Shown: one piece after another, positions 1 to 4,884 of the stretch
Layout of the letters: every line of letters starts with the position of its first letter
Position numbering within the stretch: the stretch's first letter is position 1
Source of the DNA: Actinomycetota bacterium
GTDB taxonomy: Bacteria; Actinomycetota; Nitriliruptoria; Euzebyales; Egibacteraceae
Assembly (NCBI GenBank): GCA_019347785.1
Contig: JAHWKQ010000113.1
Span: 1 to 7,324, forward strand
Length of the DNA stretch: 7,324 bases
Direction of reading: 5' to 3'
Notes under the pieces: generated by a model
What the model was told of the DNA's origin: nothing
The model's input: the letters and a program-made list of their open reading frames with translations, nothing else
Database searches by the model: none
Made by a program: the position numbers and the translations under genes

Positions 1-273
1 CTCGAGCGCCACGAGCCCGAAGGACTCCGAACGGCTCGGGACGAGGCACACGTCATGCTGGACGAGCTGCGGGCCGGCGACGACGTGCGCCTGCTGACCG
101 CGCGCGGCACGTTCACCTACACGGTCCGGGGGCAACGAGAGGTGGCTCCCTCCCACAGGGGGGTGCTCGCCCCCACCAGACGGCCGACGCTCGTGCTCAC
201 GACCTGCTCGCCGCGCTTCTCCGACGCGCGGCGGCTCGTGGTGTTCGCGGTGCGCCGGCCTCCGACCAGCTGA
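1..273 (+). CDS. Sortase-like transpeptidase, C-terminal fragment (5' end outside window)
   Basis: The frame is open from the first base and ends at TGA 271-273, giving 90 residues of a longer protein. Numbered from base 1, the end reads TLVLTTCSPRFSDARRLVV. This is the sortase active-site block, with Cys69 in TTC and the catalytic-type Arg78 nine residues later. The preceding stretch (LDELRAGDDV, then GTFTYTV and VLAP) matches the strand and loop order of actinobacterial class E sortases. These enzymes are membrane-anchored transpeptidases that attach secreted proteins to cell-wall peptidoglycan. In class E enzymes a GHRT motif with the catalytic His lies about ten residues before LDxL. Here that position reads GLRT (residues 8-11), and the hydrophobic strand that should precede it is not recognisable. 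The 5' part may therefore be degraded, frameshifted, or from an atypical homologue. An internal ATG at 55 exists but would give only 72 residues, too short for a sortase. Confidence 0.72.
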   Translation, partial: LERHEPEGLRTARDEAHVMLDELRAGDDVRLLTARGTFTYTVRGQREVAPSHRGVLAPTRRPTLVLTTCSPRFSDARRLVVFAVRRPPTS

Positions 274-288
274 GGGGGAGCCGGCCGC

Positions 289-816
289 TCACGCCGTCAG
301 GAACACCTTCTCAAGCGAGACGGGGACGACGTCGCTCTTCGTCCCCTCCTCGTCGGACCACTTCAGCTCGACCTTGTACAGGTTCCCGTCGCCCACGGGC
401 ATGGCCGACAGGAAGAAGCGCTGGCCGGGGTCCAGCTTGGACAGCGGGAACAGGTCCGCCCCCTCGAAGATGCGCGGCGGCGGGGAGGACGGGTCCGTCG
501 CCACGAGGGCGTAGTCCACGCCCTTGGCCACGGCGTCGCCCAGGTTGTGCAGGATGAGGCGGTAGCGGCGCACCCCGCTGTCCTCGTACTGGACCAGCCG
601 GGCGGTGACGTGCGCCGACTGGCGTCGCTGCGCGTCGGCGCCGTGTCGCACCCGCTCCATGTCCGTCAGCTTCTCGGCCAGCAGCGTCTGGGCCTCGCGC
701 AGGTCGTGCTCGGTGCGGTGCAGGCGCAGGTGCGTCCTGGTCACCACGATCGCCGCGACGGCGACCGCGAGCAGGCCCGCTCCGGCGACCAGCAGCGCCA
801 CACTCTCCAACGTCAT
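289..816 (-). CDS. Membrane-anchored coiled-coil protein with C-terminal beta domain, function unknown
   Basis: About 175 residues. I do not recognise a named family. Residues about 5-26 form one hydrophobic helix, followed by RTHLRLHR, which suggests a single N-terminal anchor with the rest cytoplasmic by the positive-inside rule. Residues about 32-62 are charged and heptad-like (EHDLREAQTLLAEKLTDMERVR), a likely short coiled coil. The last 100 residues alternate hydrophobic strands (RYRLILHNLGDAVAKGVDYALV, then DPGQRFFLSAMP and LYKVELKWSDEEG). These resemble the Ig-like or CARDB-like beta sandwiches found in many actinobacterial membrane proteins of unknown role. Two ATG codons are adjacent at 819 and 816. 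GGAGG at 826-822 is only 2 nt from the first but 5 nt from the second, so I chose 816. The gene lies 41 nt downstream of the HAD gene on the same strand, a probable operon. Confidence 0.75.
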   Translation of the reverse strand: MTLESVALLVAGAGLLAVAVAAIVVTRTHLRLHRTEHDLREAQTLLAEKLTDMERVRHGADAQRRQSAHVTARLVQYEDSGVRRYRLILHNLGDAVAKGVDYALVATDPSSPPPRIFEGADLFPLSKLDPGQRFFLSAMPVGDGNLYKVELKWSDEEGTKSDVVPVSLEKVFLTA

Positions 817-821
817 CATGT

Positions 822-826
822 CCTCC
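822..826 (-). promoter_or_regulatory. Ribosome binding site deciding the start of the coiled-coil protein
   Basis: GGAGG on the - strand ends 2 nt before the ATG at 819 and 5 nt before the ATG at 816. Usual spacing favours the second ATG. Confidence 0.6.
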
Positions 827-857
827 AGCCGGCCCGTCGCCGTGGGCCGTCGTCACC

Positions 858-1547
858 CTATCGTCCGGGCGGCCTCGACGGAATGCGCGCCCCGCCGTCG
901 AGCAGGCCGAGCTCAGCCAGCGCGGCGTGCAGCCGCGCCGGTGACGCGAAGCGCAGCGCACGGAAGCCGAGCGCGCGGGCCACGTCGACGTTGTCGGGCG
1001 AGTCGTCGACCAGCAGGGTGCGCCCCGGCTCGAGGCCGAAGCGCTCGGCGAGCAGCGCGAAGATCGCCGGGTCCGGCTTGGCGACGCCCACGTGGCCGGA
1101 CACGAGGATGCCGTCGAAACGGCGCAGGAAGCCGAAGCGCTCCAGGGCGACCGGCCAGGTCTCCGGCGACCAGTTGGTCAGCGCGTACAACGGCGTGCCG
1201 CGTGCGTCGAGCTCGGCGAGCAGGCCCACCGTCGCCTCGATCGGTCCGTCCAGCGTCTCCTCCCAGCGCTCGTGGTAGGCGCGGATGAGGTCGCGGTGCT
1301 CGGGGAAGCGGGCCGTGGCCTCGGCCACGCCCTCCGCGAAGGGTCGGCCGCGGTCCTGCTCGGCGTTCCACTCGGCGTTGCAGACGTTGGCCAGGAACCA
1401 CTCCATCGCCTCGTCGTCGCCGTCGAACAGCCTGCGGTACAGGTGGCGGGGGTCCCAGTCGACCAGCACGCCACCCAGGTCGAACACGACCGCGCCCACG
1501 GGTGGCTCGCTCACGGGCGCTCGGCCGAGCGTGGGGTCCATGGTCAT
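858..1547 (-). CDS. HAD-superfamily hydrolase, IA-type phosphatase (YihX-like)
   Basis: 229 residues with all four HAD motifs. Motif I is FDLGGVLVDWDP with nucleophile Asp23, motif II is LTNWS with Thr124, motif III is AKPDPAIF with Lys157, and motif IV is VDDSPDN with Asp181/Asp182. Residues about 33-100 are the helical cap, including EWNAEQDRGRPFAEGV, typical of the DLGGVL branch that contains the sugar-phosphate phosphatase YihX. In that branch the usual second motif-I Asp is replaced by Gly, as here (Gly25). The likely reaction is hydrolysis of a small phosphorylated metabolite in the cytoplasm; the substrate cannot be read. The start is ATG 1547 or the in-frame ATG 1541. No Shine-Dalgarno is visible. 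A TGC-TATACC extended -10 ends 7 nt before 1541, so a leaderless message starting at 1541 is plausible. The coiled-coil membrane gene follows on the same strand. Confidence 0.9.
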   Translation of the reverse strand: MTMDPTLGRAPVSEPPVGAVVFDLGGVLVDWDPRHLYRRLFDGDDEAMEWFLANVCNAEWNAEQDRGRPFAEGVAEATARFPEHRDLIRAYHERWEETLDGPIEATVGLLAELDARGTPLYALTNWSPETWPVALERFGFLRRFDGILVSGHVGVAKPDPAIFALLAERFGLEPGRTLLVDDSPDNVDVARALGFRALRFASPARLHAALAELGLLDGGARIPSRPPGR

Positions 1548-1548
1548 C

Positions 1549-1557
1549 GGTATAGCA
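1549..1557 (-). promoter_or_regulatory. Extended -10 promoter for the HAD gene, possibly leaderless
   Basis: The - strand reads TGCTATACC, an extended -10 with the TGn element. The hexamer TATACC ends at 1549, and seven bases later is the ATG at 1541, where a transcript would be expected to start. No convincing -35 box is seen. The inference rests on spacing and on the rarity of AT-rich hexamers here. Confidence 0.45.
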
Positions 1558-1578
1558 GGCCGCTCCCCCGGGGCTGAC

Positions 1579-1584
1579 TAGCAT
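1579..1584 (+). promoter_or_regulatory. -10 box TAGCAT for the lipoprotein gene, possibly leaderless
   Basis: TAGCAT fits the actinobacterial TAnnnT -10 pattern. Seven bases separate it from the GTG at 1592, where transcription would start. It diverges from the HAD -10; the 21 bp between them include the palindrome CCCCGGGG (1566-1573), so the two upstream promoter zones overlap. Confidence 0.4.
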
Positions 1585-1585
1585 C

Positions 1586-2230
1586 GTGAGCGTGACACCG
1601 TCGTCGCTGCGCCGGCTCGCCGTCGCCCTCGTCCTGCTGGCCGCCGGCGGCTGCGGGACGGAGCCGGCGGCATCGGCGCCCGGCGACCCCGCGGTGTCGG
1701 GGCTGCAGCTGACCGGGACCATCGGCGGCCACCAGGTCGCCCTGAGCGACGGGTCGCCGCGCCTGCTGGTCGGCAACTGCGCGCCCCGGGAGGGGCCGTC
1801 GCACGACGTGTGCATCGTCTCGAAGGACATCGACGGCGAGCTGGTGGTCCTGGCGCTGAAGAACCCCGACGCCCTGCGCCCCGGCGCCACGCTCGCCGTC
1901 GGCAGCCCGGCCTGCGCCACACCGGCCCGGTGCGACCGGGTGCGCGACGTGGCCATCGTCGACCTGCAGCGGGGGGTCGGCGGGCGACAGCGCGCGGTGG
2001 GCGGGCGCCTGGCGATGACCCACGTCGTGGACAACCTGCGCTATGCGGGCCGCTTCACGCTGGTCCTGGTCAACGGCCGCGTCAGCGGGTCCTTCGACGT
2101 GGGAGCCCGGGTCACCCTCCGAGGGCCTGGCGCAGCCGCTCGAGCAGGCCCGCCGACGGCGCCGTGCCCGCGGCGCGGCTGCCCGCCGGCGGCGGGGCGG
2201 TGGGGGCCGCGACCTCGTCGGGCGGGCTGA
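1586..2230 (+). CDS. Putative secreted lipoprotein, function unknown
   Basis: The N-terminus has arginines (LRR), a hydrophobic stretch LAVALVLLAAGG and Cys23 as lipidation candidate. This is a lipobox-like AAGGC signal for signal peptidase II, followed by a small-residue linker (TEPAASAPGDPA). The mature domain begins near LTGTIGGHQVALSDGSPRL and ends near GRVSGSFDV (about residue 172). It contains paired cysteines (NCAP and DVC, then ACATPARC) that could form disulfides outside the membrane. I do not recognise a named family. Start candidates are GTG 1586 and GTG 1592; no Shine-Dalgarno is present and the -10 box TAGCAT favours a leaderless start at 1592. No + strand stop occurs near the natural domain end, so the frame runs on to TGA 2228-2230. 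Its last 119 nt lie antisense to the cupin gene and encode a Gly/Pro/Arg-rich tail that looks non-selected. Confidence 0.7.
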   Translation: MSVTPSSLRRLAVALVLLAAGGCGTEPAASAPGDPAVSGLQLTGTIGGHQVALSDGSPRLLVGNCAPREGPSHDVCIVSKDIDGELVVLALKNPDALRPGATLAVGSPACATPARCDRVRDVAIVDLQRGVGGRQRAVGGRLAMTHVVDNLRYAGRFTLVLVNGRVSGSFDVGARVTLRGPGAAARAGPPTAPCPRRGCPPAAGRWGPRPRRAG

Positions 2231-2546
2231 CGACGACCTGCAGAATGAGGGGGTCGGGTGAGTCGTTGCGCAGCCCGTGCGCTACGCCGGCCGGCACGAG
2301 CACGGCCTGCAGCGGCTCCAGCGTCACCTCCCGGTCGTCGGCCACGACCCAGGCCAGGCCCCCGAGGACCGTGTAGACGACGTCCGCGTCGACGAAGCGA
2401 CGGGCCCGCACGACCTGCTGGGGCTCCAGGCACACCAGGTCGATGGCCACCATGTCCGTCACCAGCACCCGCCGGCCCGCCGTGGCGTCCCGGTCGAACA
2501 CGACGTAGTCGCGCAGGTCGACCGCGGTCGGCTCGAACGGCTCCAT
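2112..2546 (-). CDS. Small cupin-domain protein lacking the usual metal ligands
   Basis: 144 residues. The centre is a single cupin barrel. Motif 2 is clear as VPAGVAHGLRN (the PxGxxHxxxN pattern), and motif 1 is recognisable by position as DADVVYTVLGG. The canonical motif 1 HxH and Glu are absent: the aligned stretch reads RARRFVDADVV. Three of the four usual metal ligands are therefore missing, and a sensor, ligand-binding or structural role is more likely than oxygenase or isomerase chemistry. After the barrel comes a Pro/Ala linker (VAAPTAPPPAGSRAAG) and a short amphipathic helix, LLERLRQALGG. I chose ATG 2546 because upstream sequence in frame is repeat DNA. No Shine-Dalgarno is present, but TAGACT (2560-2555) ends 8 nt before the ATG, suggesting a leaderless transcript. 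The gene is divergent from pepA and its 3' end overlaps the lipoprotein frame antisense. Confidence 0.78.
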   Translation of the reverse strand: MEPFEPTAVDLRDYVVFDRDATAGRRVLVTDMVAIDLVCLEPQQVVRARRFVDADVVYTVLGGLAWVVADDREVTLEPLQAVLVPAGVAHGLRNDSPDPLILQVVVSPPDEVAAPTAPPPAGSRAAGTAPSAGLLERLRQALGG

Positions 2547-2551
2547 CCGCG

Positions 2552-2560
2552 GCGAGTCTA
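2552..2560 (-). promoter_or_regulatory. -10 box and discriminator TAGACTCGC upstream of the cupin gene
   Basis: The - strand hexamer TAGACT (2560-2555) fits TAnnnT and ends 8 nt before the cupin ATG. The same nine bases occur at 2727-2735 on + ahead of pepA. No convincing -35 is visible; the tandem repeat begins just upstream. Confidence 0.5.
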
Positions 2561-2565
2561 GCCGG

Positions 2566-2689
2566 GGCCTCCTCCGGGCCGGGTTGTGCGTATCCGCGGC
2601 GACATACGGCCGCGCCTGCGCACAAGCGGCCTCCCCCGGGCTTGGTTGTGCGTATCCGCGGCGACATACGGCCGCACCTGCACACAAGC
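2566..2689. repeat. Two tandem 62-bp repeats, each with a nested inverted repeat
   Basis: Unit 1 is 2566-2627 and unit 2 is 2628-2689. They abut exactly and differ at 5 of 62 positions; 32 consecutive bases (2582-2613 versus 2644-2675) are identical. Unit 1 contains a symmetric 42-nt inverted repeat (2584-2625): outer arms TTGTGCG/CGCACAA, a 4x4 internal loop, inner arms CGCGGC/GCCGCG, and an 8-nt loop GACATACG. The equivalent in unit 2 is 2646-2687 and carries one change in each right arm. The pair fills the space between the divergent cupin and pepA promoters. It could be a REP- or MIRU-like dispersed element, a variable-number tandem repeat, a duplicated operator, or a structured RNA. The sequence alone does not decide among these. 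The flanks (2547-2565 and 2690-2726) show nothing else beyond the promoter boxes. Confidence 0.92.
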
Positions 2690-2726
2690 CGCGAATGGGG
2701 GGCCGCCGGCGCGCGCTCCGGACGCC

Positions 2727-2735
2727 TAGACTCGC
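2727..2735 (+). promoter_or_regulatory. -10 box and discriminator TAGACTCGC upstream of pepA
   Basis: TAGACT (2727-2732) fits TAnnnT. A start site about 7 nt downstream would give a leader of about 22 nt ending in a Shine-Dalgarno. The nine bases match the cupin promoter on the opposite strand. No -35 box is recognisable. Confidence 0.5.
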
Positions 2736-2752
2736 GGCTCCGTCCAGTCGAT

Positions 2753-2756
2753 GGAG
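2753..2756 (+). promoter_or_regulatory. Ribosome binding site deciding the pepA start
   Basis: GGAG lies 5 nt before the ATG at 2762. The reading frame is open far upstream, so this site and the family length fix the start. Confidence 0.6.
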
Positions 2757-2761
2757 CGCCG

Positions 2762-4267
2762 ATGCCCCCGCTCGAGTTCGCCAAGCAGCCACCGACCCAG
2801 GTGTCGGCCCGGGCGGTGGCCGTCTTCGCGGGGGCGCGCGACGGGACGGCCCTGCTGGGTGCCGATGCGGCCGCGGTCGGCCGGGCGCTCGGTGTGGACC
2901 TGTCGGCCGAGCTGGACGGCCTGCGCTTCGATGGCTCGCCCGGGGCGGTCGCCCGCGTCCCCACCCGCGGGCGGGCCACGGCGCCCATCCTGCTGGTCGT
3001 CGGGGTCGGCGACCCGGCACGGGCCGACCTGGAGTCCCTGCGACGCGCCGCGGGGGCGGCGGCACGCCAGGCGGCCAAGGACGCGACGCTCGCGCTGTGC
3101 GTGCCCGCCGACCTGCTCGCGGCCGACGCCGACGCCGCGGCGCGGGCGGCGGCCGTGGCCGAGGGGGCCGGCCTGGGGGCGTACGCCTTCCGCGCCTACC
3201 GCACCAAGACCGACGACCTGCCGTCGCTGGAGCGCATCGTGCTGGTCGCCGGCGAGGGGGCCGACGGCCGCGCGGTCCGACGCGGCCTGGAGGCCGGCGA
3301 GACGCTCGTGCGGGCCACCAACCTGGCCCGGGACCTGGTCAACGAGCCCCCCGCCGGCAAGCGGCCCCCGGCCCTGGCCGACCGCATCGCCGAGATCGCG
3401 CGCGCGGCCGGGCTCAAGCGGCGCGTGCTGGACGAGCGGGCGCTTGCCGAGGGGGGCTTCGGGGGCATCCTCGGGGTCGGGCAGGGCTCCAGTGAGCCTC
3501 CCCGGCTCGTTGAGCTCACGCACGACCCGCTGCGCACGAAGGGCCACGTCGTCCTCGTCGGCAAGGGCATCACCTTCGACTCGGGCGGACTGTCGCTGAA
3601 GCCCCCCAGCTCGATGACGACGATGAAGTCGGACATGAGCGGCGCGGCCGCGGTCGTGGCGGCCATGTCGGTACTCAAGCAGCTGCGCGTCCGCACCAAG
3701 GTCACGGGACTCGTCGCGCTGGCCGAGAACATGCCGTCGGGCGACGCCATCCGTGTCTCCGACGTGCTGACCCACCGGGGCGGCACCACCGTGGAGGTCC
3801 TCAACACCGACGCCGAGGGCCGGCTGGTGCTGGCCGACGCGCTGGCCTACGGGGCCGAGCAGTCGCCGGACGCCATGATCGACCTCGCGACGCTGACCGG
3901 CGCTCAGGTCGTGGCGCTGGGGTCCAAGATCGCCGGGCTGATGGGCACCGACGACGCCCTGCTGGACGAGGTCGAGGCCGCCGCCGAGGCGGCCGGGGAG
4001 CGGGTGTGGCGGCTGCCCCTGCCGGCCGAGTACGCCGACCACCTACGCAGCGCCGTCGCCGACCTGAAGAACATCGGCAAGGGTCGCGAGGCCGGCACGC
4101 TGGTCGCCGGGCTGTTCCTCAAGGAGTTCACCGACGGCGTCGCGTGGGCGCATCTGGACATCGCCGGCCCCGCCTTCGCCGACGAGGGCGACGGCTTCTT
4201 CACCCCCAAGGGTGGCACCGGCATGGGAGTGCGCACCCTCGTTCGCTTCTTGCAGGCCCGCGGGTAG
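2762..4267 (+). CDS. pepA: Cytosolic leucyl aminopeptidase, M17 family
   Basis: 501 residues, close to the 503 of E. coli PepA. This dizinc/dimanganese enzyme removes N-terminal residues, preferably Leu, from peptides in the cytoplasm, usually as a hexamer. The N-terminal domain covers about residues 1-165 and the catalytic domain about 180-501. All metal and catalytic residues are present at offset -2 from E. coli PepA: Lys268 and Asp273 (GKGITFDSGG), Lys280, Asp291 (MKSDMSGAA), and Asp350, Glu352 and Arg354 in the M17 signature NTDAEGRL. The in-frame sequence upstream of 2762 includes the tandem repeats and is not coding. ATG 2762 has GGAG at 5 nt and matches the family start region. The gene stops 14 nt before the stop of the convergent thioesterase gene and looks monocistronic. 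Role by family: peptide turnover. Confidence 0.97.
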   Translation: MPPLEFAKQPPTQVSARAVAVFAGARDGTALLGADAAAVGRALGVDLSAELDGLRFDGSPGAVARVPTRGRATAPILLVVGVGDPARADLESLRRAAGAAARQAAKDATLALCVPADLLAADADAAARAAAVAEGAGLGAYAFRAYRTKTDDLPSLERIVLVAGEGADGRAVRRGLEAGETLVRATNLARDLVNEPPAGKRPPALADRIAEIARAAGLKRRVLDERALAEGGFGGILGVGQGSSEPPRLVELTHDPLRTKGHVVLVGKGITFDSGGLSLKPPSSMTTMKSDMSGAAAVVAAMSVLKQLRVRTKVTGLVALAENMPSGDAIRVSDVLTHRGGTTVEVLNTDAEGRLVLADALAYGAEQSPDAMIDLATLTGAQVVALGSKIAGLMGTDDALLDEVEAAAEAAGERVWRLPLPAEYADHLRSAVADLKNIGKGREAGTLVAGLFLKEFTDGVAWAHLDIAGPAFADEGDGFFTPKGGTGMGVRTLVRFLQARG

Positions 4268-4281
4268 ACGGCGGGTCGGGT

Positions 4282-4740
4282 CTAGGAGGACTCCCGCGGC
4301 GTCGTCGCCCCGGGGGGCCCGTCGTCACCCGACCCGGCCACGGGCGCCCGACGCTGCTGGCTGTCGTCGAAGCGGCTGCGCTCCACGATGGTGCGCCGGT
4401 GGCGGACATGGGCGACCTCGGTCTCGCCGCCGCGCACGGTGACTGAGAACTCGAGGCGCCGGCCGTGCACGCCCAGCAGCACGGCCTCGGCCTCCACGGT
4501 GTCGCCCACCCGGCTGGCCAGCACGTGCTCCAGCTCCGCCCAGGCGCCGACGCTCGTCTGGTCCTCCGGCAGACAGTCGCCCAGCGCGGTCAACGAGGCC
4601 TGCTCGGCCAGCGCGAGCACCCTGGGGCTCGCCAGGACGGGCACGTCGCCGGAGGACATCGCCACCGCCGTGTCCGACTCCCCGACGACCAGCCGGACGG
4701 TCGCCCGCCTGCCGGGCCGGCACTCTCCCTTCACCGCCAC
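4282..4740 (-). CDS. FlK-like hotdog-fold acyl-CoA thioesterase
   Basis: 152 residues. The hotdog domain spans about residues 8-125. The fluoroacetyl-CoA thioesterase FlK uses Thr42, Glu50 and His76; here Ser38 (VLASP), Glu46 (LAEQAS) and His72 (LEHVLAS) keep exactly those spacings of 8 and 26 residues, with Thr conservatively changed to Ser. VGDTVEAEA and GRRLEFSV follow the family pattern. The likely reaction is hydrolysis of a small acyl-CoA thioester in the cytoplasm. Fluoroacetate resistance itself should not be assumed, since most family members have unknown acyl substrates. The C-terminal 25 residues (SQQRRAPVAGSGDDGPPG and on) are a disordered tail. There is no ATG; GTG 4740 is preceded by GGGAGG with a 5-nt spacer. 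The gene is divergent from the membrane protein gene and convergent with pepA. Confidence 0.85.
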   Translation of the reverse strand: MAVKGECRPGRRATVRLVVGESDTAVAMSSGDVPVLASPRVLALAEQASLTALGDCLPEDQTSVGAWAELEHVLASRVGDTVEAEAVLLGVHGRRLEFSVTVRGGETEVAHVRHRRTIVERSRFDDSQQRRAPVAGSGDDGPPGATTPRESS

Positions 4741-4745
4741 GTGAA

Positions 4746-4751
4746 CCTCCC
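4746..4751 (-). promoter_or_regulatory. Ribosome binding site deciding the GTG start of the thioesterase
   Basis: GGGAGG on the - strand is followed by 5 nt (TTCAC) and GTG 4740. A second in-frame GTG at 4734 has a longer spacer. Confidence 0.7.
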
Positions 4752-4792
4752 TGGGCCGGCGCCGTCCCTCGCCGTGTCCCGCCGCCCCTGGC

Positions 4793-4798
4793 AGTATG
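4793..4798 (-). promoter_or_regulatory. Possible -10 box CATACT for the thioesterase gene
   Basis: CATACT matches TATAAT at 4 of 6 positions and is the only AT-rich hexamer in the 144-nt divergent region. It would give a leader of about 45 nt. No -35 is seen, and no clear promoter for the divergent membrane gene is found. Confidence 0.3.
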
Positions 4799-4884
4799 GA
4801 CCCCGGCGGCACGACGATCGAGCGGCCGCGTCGGGCGCCGCCGCCCCGCCGCGTCGCGGTCACCCGCCTCAAGACCGGGGGCTC

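Noticed and set aside
274..288. Small GAGC/GCTC inverted repeat between the convergent sortase and coiled-coil genes as a terminator
   Set aside because: The stem is only 4 bp with no U-tract; too weak to call.
2566..2689. Tandem repeat as a CRISPR array
   Set aside because: Only two units, directly abutting, with no variable spacers and no cas genes.
2258..2761. In-frame N-terminal extension of pepA through the repeat region
   Set aside because: It would add 168 Pro/Arg-rich residues that M17 enzymes lack, and it overlaps the cupin gene; ATG 2762 has a Shine-Dalgarno and gives the family length.
2041..3078. Long minus-strand reading frames covering the cupin gene and the start of pepA
   Set aside because: Only the part from 2546 to 2112 in one frame has cupin motifs; the rest is low-complexity antisense typical of high-GC DNA.
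2726..4042. 438-codon minus-strand frame antisense to pepA
   Set aside because: A shadow of pepA third-position GC bias; no recognisable motif.
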